DNA of 7,193 nt from an uncultured bacterium (GTDB lineage: Bacteria > Bacillota > Clostridia > Lachnospirales > Lachnospiraceae). Positions within the stretch are counted from its first letter, which is position 1; each line of letters starts with the position of its first letter. This document shows positions 1 to 5,979 of this stretch, in pieces. A model generated the notes under the pieces. It was not told where the DNA came from. It made no database searches and saw nothing but the letters and a program-made list of their open reading frames with translations. Made by a program: the position numbers and the translations under genes. The stretch is from the NCBI GenBank assembly GCA_946543095.1, contig CAMNLO010000076.1:1-7193 (forward strand), given 5' to 3'.

Positions 1-11
1 ACATTTGTTTC

Positions 12-40
12 ATAATAACATGGTGTTATCACACAATCAA
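12..40 (-). promoter_or_regulatory. Putative leftward promoter reading out of the window
   Basis: Read on the minus strand there is a -35 TTGATT (35-40), a 17-nt spacer and a -10 TATTAT (12-17) preceded by TGT, which makes an extended -10. Transcription would start near the left edge and serve a divergent gene that lies outside the window. The match is good by eye, but AT-rich sequence produces such matches by chance and the target gene is not visible. Confidence 0.4.
15..29. repeat. Short inverted repeat in the left promoter region
   Basis: ATAACA (15-20) and TGTTAT (24-29) are perfect 6-bp inverted arms around TGG. A third copy of the arm, TGTTAT, occurs at 50-55 inside the extended -10 of the rightward promoter. 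The repeat overlaps the putative leftward -10 and touches the rightward -35, a typical operator position. It is short and AT-rich, so chance is possible. Confidence 0.3.
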
Positions 41-58
41 TGGAATATATGTTATAAT
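30..58 (+). promoter_or_regulatory. Promoter of the MBL-fold lipoprotein gene
   Basis: A perfect -10 TATAAT lies at 53-58 with TGT just before it (extended -10, TGnTATAAT). The -35 at 30-35, CACACA, is weak (3 of 6), with a 17-nt spacer, as is common when an extended -10 is present. The predicted start of transcription is near 65, leaving a leader of about 38 nt before the ATG at 103. Confidence 0.7.
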
Positions 59-93
59 ACCTCACTACTCATTACTGTTTCAGATAGTTTCGT

Positions 94-99
94 GAGGTG
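94..99 (+). promoter_or_regulatory. Ribosome binding site that decides the lipoprotein start
   Basis: GAGGTG at 94-99 matches the end of the 16S rRNA well. It covers an in-frame GTG at 97, so that codon is unlikely to be the start. The ATG at 103 lies 5 nt after GAGG and fits better. Confidence 0.6.
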
Positions 100-102
100 G
101 AA

Positions 103-1014
103 ATGAATCGAAGGTCCGAAAAGCACAGAATTACGATATTTGCCCTGGCGTCTGCGGTGTTTGCATGCCTGGCGGCAGGCTGCGGAAATTCCTCCGGAGG
201 AACTGCACCGGAGTCTGCTATAGCAGGACAGACCGCCGAAAACACGGCAGCCTCCGCCGCTTCGGAGGAAGGGACCTTTTCCTTCCGGATCCTGAACACG
301 GGGAAATCCGACTGCACGGTCTTTGTTTCCGGCAGCACGGCCATTCTTCTGGACACGGCGGATGCGGACGACTATAACCATATCAAAGAGGTGCTGGACA
401 CCCAGGGCGTGCAGTATATCAAGGCCATCCTCTTAAGCCATTATGATAAGGACCATATCGGCTCCGCTGCGCTGATATTGCAAAACTATCCTGTAGGGGA
501 AGTGTATGGGCCGGAGCATACCGAGGATTCGGATACCTATAATGAGATGTACAAGGCCCTGACGAAAACAGGCGTACCTTTCACCAAGCTTTCCGCAGGG
601 AAGAAGACGGAACTGACCCTGGGGGAGGGGAGCTTTTCCCTTTCCGCCCCGGAGGAGCCCGCCTATGAGGACGACAACGACTACACCGTTATCGTGACTG
701 TTTCCTGCGGCGGGGAGAACTGCCTGTTTTTAGGGGATGCGCTGAAAACAAGAATGAAGGAATTCATGGATGAGAAGCTGGAGTCATACGCTTTGGTAAA
801 GACTCCCCATCATGGAGACTATTACAAGGCGTTTAAGGAGTTCACGGAGGAAACGGCCTTTGACTATGCCGTGATCTGCGCGGAGGAGAATGGGGACACC
901 ATAGAGGAAAAGCTCCTCCAGGCCCTTAACGATGCGGGGGCTCAGACATTCTTCACCTACAACGGGGACATCAGTGCAAGCTTTTCGCCTCTTGCGCTTT
1001 CACAAACTCCTTGA
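103..1014 (+). CDS. Secreted lipoprotein with ComEC-like metallo-beta-lactamase fold
   Basis: The 303-residue product (from the ATG at 103) starts with a basic stretch and a hydrophobic segment ending in the lipobox LAAGC. Cys27 is thus the predicted lipidated residue, and the protein should sit on the outer face of the membrane. A Ser/Ala/Thr/Gly-rich linker follows. From about residue 55 comes an MBL-fold hydrolase domain: the metal motif HYDKDH at 113-118 (H113, D115, D117, H118), the strand FLGD with D212, and HHG at 236-238. The HxDxDH form and the final HHG are typical of the hydrolase domain of ComEC/Rec2 competence proteins, but no channel part is present. The substrate is unknown; a phosphodiester or nucleic acid is a guess from the family. 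The last 14 residues (290-303) are read from DNA that also encodes the end of the minus-strand regulator, so the C-terminus may not be native. Its own promoter lies just upstream, and the gene seems monocistronic. Confidence 0.85.
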   Translation: MNRRSEKHRITIFALASAVFACLAAGCGNSSGGTAPESAIAGQTAENTAASAASEEGTFSFRILNTGKSDCTVFVSGSTAILLDTADADDYNHIKEVLDTQGVQYIKAILLSHYDKDHIGSAALILQNYPVGEVYGPEHTEDSDTYNEMYKALTKTGVPFTKLSAGKKTELTLGEGSFSLSAPEEPAYEDDNDYTVIVTVSCGGENCLFLGDALKTRMKEFMDEKLESYALVKTPHHGDYYKAFKEFTEETAFDYAVICAEENGDTIEEKLLQALNDAGAQTFFTYNGDISASFSPLALSQTP

Positions 1015-1354
1015 TGGCCTGAAAACTTTCCCTGCTGACCACGTGCTCCATCCTGCAGGCGTCCTCCAGGGCGATCTCCCTGGGAACGCCCATGCCCATG
1101 AGCCAGGAGGACAGGAATTTGTGCCGCTCGTAGATCATTTCCGCGATCTCCCTGCCTTTGTCGGTGAGGCGGATGAAGCCCTCCTCCGATACGGTGATGT
1201 GGTCCCGCTCCCTTAAGTTTTTCATGGCCACGGAGACGCTGGACTTCCGGAAGCCCATTTCATTGGCAATGTCCACGCTCCGCACTGCGGACAGCCGTTC
1301 GCTGAGGATCAGAATGGTCTCCAGATAGTCTTCCGAGGATTCATTGACGGTCAT
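971..1354 (-). CDS. DtxR/MntR-family metal-dependent transcriptional repressor
   Basis: A 127-residue cytoplasmic regulator of metal homeostasis. Residues about 5-65 form the winged helix-turn-helix (recognition region near RKSSVSVAMKNL, 36-47). Residues about 66-118 form the metal-binding dimerisation domain with YERHKFL (75-81) and DACRMEHVVS (98-107). By alignment in the head with B. subtilis MntR and C. diphtheriae DtxR, likely ligands are D9, E12, H78, C100, E103 and H104. The C-terminal SH3-like domain of DtxR/IdeR is absent, as in MntR and many short clostridial homologues. Known relatives bind promoters when loaded with Mn(II) or Fe(II) and repress uptake genes; which metal acts here cannot be told. 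The ATG is preceded by AAAGGAG (1360-1366 on this strand) with a 5-nt gap. The gene diverges from the mutarotase gene and overlaps the lipoprotein gene tail to tail by 44 bp. A palindrome in its own promoter suggests autoregulation. Confidence 0.9.
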   Translation of the reverse strand: MTVNESSEDYLETILILSERLSAVRSVDIANEMGFRKSSVSVAMKNLRERDHITVSEEGFIRLTDKGREIAEMIYERHKFLSSWLMGMGVPREIALEDACRMEHVVSRESFQAIKEFVKAQEAKSLH

Positions 1355-1388
1355 TGCGGCTCCTTTCAGAATGACGCTGTACGGATTG

Positions 1389-1417
1389 ATTTTAACATAT
1401 CTTCGGGTATGTGGACA
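1389..1417 (-). promoter_or_regulatory. Putative promoter of the DtxR-family gene
   Basis: On the minus strand, -10 TAAAAT (1389-1394, 5 of 6) follows TGT, giving an extended -10. The -35 TGTCCA (1412-1417) is weak, with a 17-nt spacer. Transcription would start near 1382 and leave a leader of about 28 nt before the ATG at 1354. Confidence 0.5.
1395..1412. promoter_or_regulatory. Inverted repeat, candidate operator between the regulator and galM
   Basis: ACATATC (1395-1401) and GGTATGT (1406-1412) are 7-bp inverted arms with one mismatch (G:T wobble if RNA) around TTCG. The element fills the -10/-35 spacer of the putative regulator promoter and touches the putative -35 of galM. Both predicted transcripts start beyond it, so it is more likely a DNA-binding site than an RNA hairpin. 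Binding by the adjacent regulator is inference from position; the sequence is not a recognised MntR or IdeR box. Confidence 0.4.
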
Positions 1418-1440
1418 GAGAGATTTTCACTAATTATGTA
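1412..1440 (+). promoter_or_regulatory. Possible galM promoter
   Basis: TGGACA (1412-1417, 5 of 6 to the -35 consensus) is followed after 17 nt by TATGTA (1435-1440, 3 of 6). Transcription would start near 1447, just before the ribosome binding site. The -10 is poor. TATCAT at 1445-1450 is a better hexamer but has no -35 and lies too close to the ribosome binding site. Confidence 0.3.
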
Positions 1441-1469
1441 AACTTATCATAGAAGGAGAGGATCAGGCT

Positions 1470-2528
1470 ATGGCAGTGAAAACAGAAGTCTTCGGCACAT
1501 CGCCGGAGGGAACGCAGATTCATACCTATACACTTCAGAATCAACAGGGCATACAGGCGGTGCTCACGGATCTGGGAGCGGTTCTGGTGAAGCTTGTGGT
1601 CCCTGACAAAGACGGAACACCCACCGATGTGGTGCTGGGCTTTGACGATGTGCAGGGCTACCTGGGCAGGCACCCCCATTTTGGCGCCATCATCGGCAGG
1701 AACGGCAACCGGATCGCCGGCGGGAGCTTTGAGATCGGAGGGGTGCGCTATCAGCTTGTGCAGAACCAGAAGGGCAATAATCTCCACAGCGGCCCGGATT
1801 ATTACGAGCACAGGATGTGGGAGGTGGTGTCTGCGGAGGAGAACGCCGTGACCTTTGCCCTGGATACTCCAGACGGGGACCAGGGCTTCCCGGGAGCCTT
1901 TCATGTGGAGGTGACCTACAGCCTTTCCGAGGACAATGCCCTTGCCATTTCCTATGAGGGAAAAGCGGACCGGGACACCGTGGCAAATATGACAAATCAT
2001 TCCTACTTTAATTTAAACGGTGAGGGAAGCGGCACCACCGTGTTAAACCATATGGTGCGGTTTAATGCGGACAGCTACACTCCCGTGACGGATGATAAGG
2101 CGATCCCCGACGGCACCATCGCTTCCGTGAAGGACACCCCCTTTGATTTTGGCACCTTCCACTCCATCGGGGAGCGGATCGATGAGGACTTTGATCAGCT
2201 GACCTACACCGGAGGCTACGATCATAACTATGTGCTGAAGCGGGAAGCCTCTCCGGAAATGGTCCCTGTGGGAGAGGTGTATTCCCCGGATACGGGCATC
2301 CGCATGAGTGTGGAGACGGACTGCGTGGGCTTTCAGTTCTACACGGGAAACGGCCTCACAGGCGAGGTGAAGGGCAAGGGGGGAAGACCCTGCGGCAGAA
2401 GGGAGGCCTTCTGCATCGAGACCCAGTTCTTCCCGGATGCCGTAAACCAGAAGAGCTTTCCAAGCCCCATTCTGAAGGCCGGGGAGACCTACCGCACCAA
2501 AACGGTCTACCGCTTTGGGCTTGCCTGA
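1470..2528 (+). CDS. galM: Galactose mutarotase (aldose 1-epimerase)
   Basis: A 352-residue cytoplasmic enzyme, the usual length for the family, that interconverts alpha and beta anomers of galactose/glucose, the entry step to the Leloir pathway. The beta-sandwich family motifs are all present: GRNGNRI (76-82), NNLHSG with H106 (103-108), TNHSYFNL with H177 (175-182), YDHNYVL with D251 (from 250), and CIETQFFPDA with E317 (315-324). By family knowledge the second His is the general acid, the late Glu is the general base, and Arg81, H106 and D251 hold the sugar. No signal peptide is visible. AAGGAG at 1453-1458 precedes the ATG by 11 nt, somewhat long but usable. It stands alone: no galK, galT or sugar transporter is in the window, so which sugar route it serves is not shown. 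Another aldose epimerase specificity is possible. Confidence 0.92.
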   Translation: MAVKTEVFGTSPEGTQIHTYTLQNQQGIQAVLTDLGAVLVKLVVPDKDGTPTDVVLGFDDVQGYLGRHPHFGAIIGRNGNRIAGGSFEIGGVRYQLVQNQKGNNLHSGPDYYEHRMWEVVSAEENAVTFALDTPDGDQGFPGAFHVEVTYSLSEDNALAISYEGKADRDTVANMTNHSYFNLNGEGSGTTVLNHMVRFNADSYTPVTDDKAIPDGTIASVKDTPFDFGTFHSIGERIDEDFDQLTYTGGYDHNYVLKREASPEMVPVGEVYSPDTGIRMSVETDCVGFQFYTGNGLTGEVKGKGGRPCGRREAFCIETQFFPDAVNQKSFPSPILKAGETYRTKTVYRFGLA

Positions 2529-2572
2529 CGCTTACGGGACTTTGGATCCGCCGGCAGTCGGGATACGCCTGC

Positions 2573-2602
2573 TTGACCCCTTCGGGTGGGATATGGTATT
2601 AT
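2573..2602 (+). promoter_or_regulatory. Promoter of the tig-clpP-clpX-lon operon
   Basis: TTGACC (2573-2578, 5 of 6) and TATTAT (2597-2602, 5 of 6) are 18 nt apart, with TGG before the -10 making it an extended -10. Transcription would start near 2609, giving a leader of about 42 nt. A small dyad, ACCC-CTTC-GGGT (2576-2587), overlaps the -35. No CtsR tandem heptads or CIRCE element are seen, so the promoter looks housekeeping. No intrinsic terminator for galM is seen in the 2529-2650 spacer, so read-through from galM is possible. Confidence 0.7.
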
Positions 2603-2650
2603 AACAAACTGTCGTCATTTACCTATATGGTTTTCAGGAGGAATTAAAGA

Positions 2651-3997
2651 ATGAGCGTTCAGGTGGAAAAATTGGATGGAGGCATGGCCAGGCTTACGAT
2701 AGAGGTGGGCCCCGAAAGACTGGAGCAGGCACTGGAGCAGGCATACCGGAAAAACCGGGGGAAGATCCAGGTCCAGGGCTTCCGGAAGGGCAAGGTCCCC
2801 AGAGCCATGGTGGAAAAGCTTTACGGTCCGGAGATCTTCTATGAGGAAGCCGCCAACGACATCATTCCCGAGGCCTATGAGGCCGCTTATAAAGAGTGCG
2901 GCGAGGAGATCGTTTCCGAGCCCAAAATCGAGGTGACCCAGATCGAAAAGGGAAGCCCCTTTATCTTCACGGCGGAAGTCGCCTTAAAGCCCGAATTCAA
3001 GCTGGGCAAGTACAAGGGCATCAAGGTGGCGAAGCAGGATGTGTCCGTTTCCGATGAAGAGGTGGAGAAAAAGATCCAGGAGGAGCTGGGAAGAAACGCC
3101 AGGATCGATGTGGTGACAGACAGGCCCGTTAAGATGGGCGATATCATAAAGCTGGATTTCGAGGGCTTCTGCGACGGCGAGGCCTTTGAAGGCGGCAAGG
3201 GAGAGGATTATTCCCTGACCATCGGCTCCGGCACCTTTATCCCCGGTTTTGAAGAGAAGTTAGTGGGAGCGGAGCTTGATAAGGAGCTGGATGTGGAGGT
3301 GACCTTCCCCGAGGATTATCACGCGGAAAACCTTGCGGGAAAGCCGGCCGTGTTCAAGTGCACGGTAAAGGAGATCAAGGGCAAGGACATCCCGGAATTA
3401 AACGACGAATATGTGGACGAGGTCTCCGAGTTCGACAATGTGGCGGATTATAAGGCGGATATCCGTAAGAAGCTGGAAAAGAGCAAGGAAGACACCGCCA
3501 GGGCCTTTAAGGAAGACGAGGCCATCAAGGCTCTGATCGACGATTCCCTGGTGGAGCTGCCGGAGGCCATGGTCGAGACCCAGGCGAAGCAGCTGGCCAG
3601 ACAGTATGAGAGAAACGCCATGATGCAGGGGATCCCGGTGCAGCAGTATTATCAGTATTCCGGCCTGACCCCTGAAAAGCTTCTGGACAACATGAAGCCT
3701 CAGGCAGAGGTTCGCATCAAGTCCAGGCTTGCCCTGGAGGCGGTGGCAAAGGCCGAGAACATCACCGCATCCGACGATGAGGTGAATGCCGAGATCGAAA
3801 AGAGGGCCACAGCCTACTACATGAACGCGGACCGCTACAAGGAGCTTCTGGGAGAGGACGGCTTAAAGGAGCTGACAGAGGATGTGGTCATCGGCAAGGC
3901 CGCGGACTTCATCGTGGACAACTCCAAGGAAGTGAAGGAGACAAAGAAGGCGAAGAAGGATAAGGAAGAGAAGAAAGAGGAAAAAGAGGAGAAATAA
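2651..3997 (+). CDS. tig: Trigger factor, ribosome-bound chaperone and prolyl isomerase
   Basis: The 448-residue protein binds ribosomal protein L23 at the tunnel exit and shelters nascent chains. The N-terminal ribosome-binding domain (about 1-115) carries the signature GFRKGKVP at 43-50, at the same numbering as E. coli. The FKBP-type peptidyl-prolyl isomerase domain follows (about 155-245; GDIIKLDFEGF and IGSGTFIPGFEEKLVG are recognisable). The helical C-terminal chaperone domain runs from about 250 to 424. A 24-residue tail (425-448), almost wholly Lys and Glu, is added at the end. AGGAGG (2636-2641) precedes the ATG by 9 nt. It is first in the operon, with clpP starting 3 nt after its stop. 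The purine-only DNA of the tail also holds the clpP ribosome binding site. Confidence 0.97.
   Translation: MSVQVEKLDGGMARLTIEVGPERLEQALEQAYRKNRGKIQVQGFRKGKVPRAMVEKLYGPEIFYEEAANDIIPEAYEAAYKECGEEIVSEPKIEVTQIEKGSPFIFTAEVALKPEFKLGKYKGIKVAKQDVSVSDEEVEKKIQEELGRNARIDVVTDRPVKMGDIIKLDFEGFCDGEAFEGGKGEDYSLTIGSGTFIPGFEEKLVGAELDKELDVEVTFPEDYHAENLAGKPAVFKCTVKEIKGKDIPELNDEYVDEVSEFDNVADYKADIRKKLEKSKEDTARAFKEDEAIKALIDDSLVELPEAMVETQAKQLARQYERNAMMQGIPVQQYYQYSGLTPEKLLDNMKPQAEVRIKSRLALEAVAKAENITASDDEVNAEIEKRATAYYMNADRYKELLGEDGLKELTEDVVIGKAADFIVDNSKEVKETKKAKKDKEEKKEEKEEK
3962..3994 (+). other. 33-nt uninterrupted purine tract at the end of tig
   Basis: All 33 bases of the coding strand from 3962 to 3994 are A or G, inside a roughly 70-nt stretch with only four pyrimidines. 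It encodes the Lys/Glu tail of trigger factor and includes AGAGGAG (3985-3991), the clpP ribosome binding site 9 nt before the clpP ATG. The codons alone explain the bias. Confidence 0.8.
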
Positions 3998-4000
3998 TCC

Positions 4001-4657
4001 ATGAGTTTGGTGCCTTATGTAATAGAACAGACCAGCAGAGGGGAAAGATCATATGATATTTATTCCAGACTGCTGAAGGAACGGATCATTTTCCTGGGAG
4101 AAGAGGTCACGGACGTCTCCGCCAGCATCGTTATAGCACAGCTGTTATTTTTAGAGGCCGAGGACCCGGAAAAGGACATTCAGATTTATATTAATTCTCC
4201 GGGCGGCTCGGTAACAGCGGGATTTGCGATATACGATACGATGCGTTATATCAAGTGCGACGTATCCACCATCTGCGTGGGCCTGGCTGCCAGCATGGGG
4301 GCCTTCCTCCTGGCAGGCGGGACAAAGGGCAAGCGCCTTGCCCTGCCCAACGCGGAGATCATGATCCACCAGCCCTCCGGCGGCAGCCAGGGCCAGGCCA
4401 CGGAGATCGAGATCACGGCGAAGCACATCCTGAAGACCAAGCAGAGACTCAACGAGATCCTTTCCGCCAACACCGGCCAGGATATCGAGACCGTCTCCAG
4501 GGATACGGACCGTGACAACTGGATGAGCGCCGAGGAGGCAAAGGAGTACGGCCTGATCGATATGGTCATCTCCTCCCGCAGCGAGCAGGAAGAGGAAAAA
4601 GAGAGATCCGATAAGGAAGCAAAAGAGAAGACGGATAAAAAGGACAAAAAGAAATGA
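4001..4657 (+). CDS. clpP: ATP-dependent Clp protease proteolytic subunit ClpP
   Basis: Serine peptidase that forms the two-ring, 14-subunit chamber of ClpXP (and ClpCP if present). The catalytic triad is complete and at B. subtilis positions: S98 in [10 protein letters not shown]123 in MIHQPSGG, D172 in [14 protein letters not shown]. The N-terminus ([25 protein letters not shown]) begins directly with the axial-loop region, without the longer propeptide of E. coli. At 218 residues it is about 20 longer than B. subtilis ClpP, due to a charged tail (194-218) of Glu, Lys, Asp and Ser after [10 protein letters not shown]. It starts 3 nt after the tig stop with AGAGGAG inside tig. Its stop overlaps the clpX start in ATGA. 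The tail should lie on the outside of the barrel, near where unfoldases dock; an effect there is speculation. Confidence 0.97.
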   Translation: MSLVPYVIEQTSRGERSYDIYSRLLKERIIFLGEEVTDVSASIVIAQLLFLEAEDPEKDIQIYINSPGGSVTAGFAIYDTMRYIKCDVSTICVGLAASMGAFLLAGGTKGKRLALPNAEIMIHQPSGGSQGQATEIEITAKHILKTKQRLNEILSANTGQDIETVSRDTDRDNWMSAEEAKEYGLIDMVISSRSEQEEEKERSDKEAKEKTDKKDKKK

Positions 4658-5952
4658 AGATGGAATATCAGGTGAAGTGTTCCTTCTGCGGCAGGGGACA
4701 GGATCAGATCAAAAAGCTGATCTCCGGCCCCAACGGGATCTATATCTGTGATGAATGCGTAGAGACCTGCAAGGATATCCTGGACGACAATCTGGGCTTC
4801 GGCGATTATGGCGATGAGGAGGAGGAATTAACGGAAGCCCCTCTGGAAATGGTGGAGGAGCCCTCCCATGACAAGCAGCCCTTTGCCTTAAAGCTGTTAA
4901 AGCCCATGGAGATCAAGGCCTTTCTGGATGAATACGTCATCGGACAGGAGGAGGCGAAGAAGAGCCTCTCTGTGGCGGTGTATAACCACTACAAGCGGGT
5001 CCTGTCCGCCGGCTCCGAGGATGATGACGGAGTGGAGCTGCAGAAATCCAATGTCCTGATCATGGGGCCCACAGGCTCCGGCAAGACCTACCTGGCCCAG
5101 ACCCTGGCGAAGATCATCGGCGTTCCCTTTGCCATTGCGGACGCCACGACGCTGACGGAAGCGGGCTATGTGGGAGAGGATGTGGAGAACATCCTGCTGC
5201 GTCTCATCCAGGCTGCGGAGTATGACCTGGAAAAGGCCAGCTGCGGCATCATCTATATCGACGAGATCGACAAGATCACGAGAAAGAGCGAGAATGTCTC
5301 CATCACCCGGGATGTGTCCGGCGAAGGAGTGCAGCAGGCGCTATTAAAGATCATCGAAGGGACCCAGGCCTCCGTACCGCCCCAGGGGGGCAGGAAGCAT
5401 CCCCACCAGGAGCTTCTGACCATCAACACCAAGGATATCCTGTTCATCTGCGGTGGCGCCTTCGAGGGACTGGACAAGATCATAGAAAGACGTTTAAACC
5501 GGAAATCCATCGGCTTCGGCGCCGAGATCGGAGCGGGGAATAAGCAGGAGACCATTCAGCTTTTGAGCAAGGTGGCTCCCCAGGATCTGGTGAAGTTCGG
5601 ACTGATCCCGGAATTTGTGGGGAGAGTCCCCGTGACCGTGGCACTGGATGCTCTGGACGAGCAGGCGCTGCAGCGGATCTTAAGAGAGCCCAAGAGCGCT
5701 CTGATCAAGCAGTACCAGAAGCTGTTTCGGTTCGATGACGTGGAGCTTTCCTTTGAGGACGAGGCAGTGGAGGAGATCGCGAGACAGGCGCATGAGCAGA
5801 AAACGGGAGCCAGAGGCCTCCGCACCATCATGGAAAAGCTGATGCTTGACGTGATGTATGAGATCCCTTCCGAAGAGCATGTTTCCAGGTGCATCATCAC
5901 CAGGGACGCCGCGGAAGGTAGGGAAAAGCCCAGACTGGAAAAATCGGCGTAA
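4654..5952 (+). CDS. clpX: ATP-dependent Clp protease ATP-binding subunit ClpX
   Basis: Hexameric AAA+ unfoldase that recognises substrates such as ssrA-tagged chains and threads them into ClpP. The 432-residue protein has an N-terminal Cys4 zinc-binding domain (C9, C12, C32, C35), an acidic linker (about 47-75), then the AAA+ module: Walker A GPTGSGKT (138-145), pore-loop GYVG with Y172 (171-174), Walker B IIYIDE (199-204), RKH loop (247-249), the ClpP-docking IGF tripeptide (286-288), arginine finger R324 in PEFVGR, and sensor-2 R387 in GARGLR. All key residues are intact. The ATG at 4654 overlaps the clpP stop (ATGA) and has AAAAGGA at 4637-4643, 10 nt upstream; the in-frame ATG at 4660 would sit too far from it. 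Translational coupling with clpP would help match the partner subunits. Confidence 0.97.
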   Translation: MKMEYQVKCSFCGRGQDQIKKLISGPNGIYICDECVETCKDILDDNLGFGDYGDEEEELTEAPLEMVEEPSHDKQPFALKLLKPMEIKAFLDEYVIGQEEAKKSLSVAVYNHYKRVLSAGSEDDDGVELQKSNVLIMGPTGSGKTYLAQTLAKIIGVPFAIADATTLTEAGYVGEDVENILLRLIQAAEYDLEKASCGIIYIDEIDKITRKSENVSITRDVSGEGVQQALLKIIEGTQASVPPQGGRKHPHQELLTINTKDILFICGGAFEGLDKIIERRLNRKSIGFGAEIGAGNKQETIQLLSKVAPQDLVKFGLIPEFVGRVPVTVALDALDEQALQRILREPKSALIKQYQKLFRFDDVELSFEDEAVEEIARQAHEQKTGARGLRTIMEKLMLDVMYEIPSEEHVSRCIITRDAAEGREKPRLEKSA

Positions 5953-5967
5953 GCCGTTTATCAGAGC

Positions 5968-5974
5968 AAAGGAG
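5968..5974 (+). promoter_or_regulatory. Ribosome binding site that decides the lon start
   Basis: AAAGGAG (5968-5974) lies 5 nt before TTG at 5980. An in-frame GTG at 5974 overlaps the site and so is unlikely to be used. No ATG is available before the conserved domain begins, so TTG is the best start. Confidence 0.6.
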
Positions 5975-5979
5975 TGTTT

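Noticed and set aside
97..99. GTG as an earlier in-frame start for the lipoprotein
   Set aside because: It lies inside the GAGGTG ribosome binding site; the ATG at 103 is correctly spaced.
932..1216. Plus-strand open frame across the lipoprotein and regulator junction
   Set aside because: It is a shadow of the regulator gene, which has a complete family pattern on the minus strand.
1395..1412. Inverted repeat with a TTCG loop read as an intrinsic terminator
   Set aside because: No T-run follows on either strand, the stem has only 7 pairs, and it lies upstream of both predicted transcription starts.
1434..2000. Long open frame antisense to galM
   Set aside because: It is composition-driven, has no recognisable domain, and lies fully opposite a well-conserved enzyme.
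2573..2650. CtsR or HrcA (CIRCE) heat-shock operator ahead of tig
   Set aside because: CTTGACC resembles one CtsR heptad but there is no second heptad at the required spacing, and no 9-9-9 CIRCE arms are present. The resemblance is just the -35 box.
4660..4662. Second ATG as the clpX start
   Set aside because: It would be 16 nt from the AAAAGGA site; the ATG at 4654 has 10-nt spacing and makes the usual ATGA overlap with clpP.
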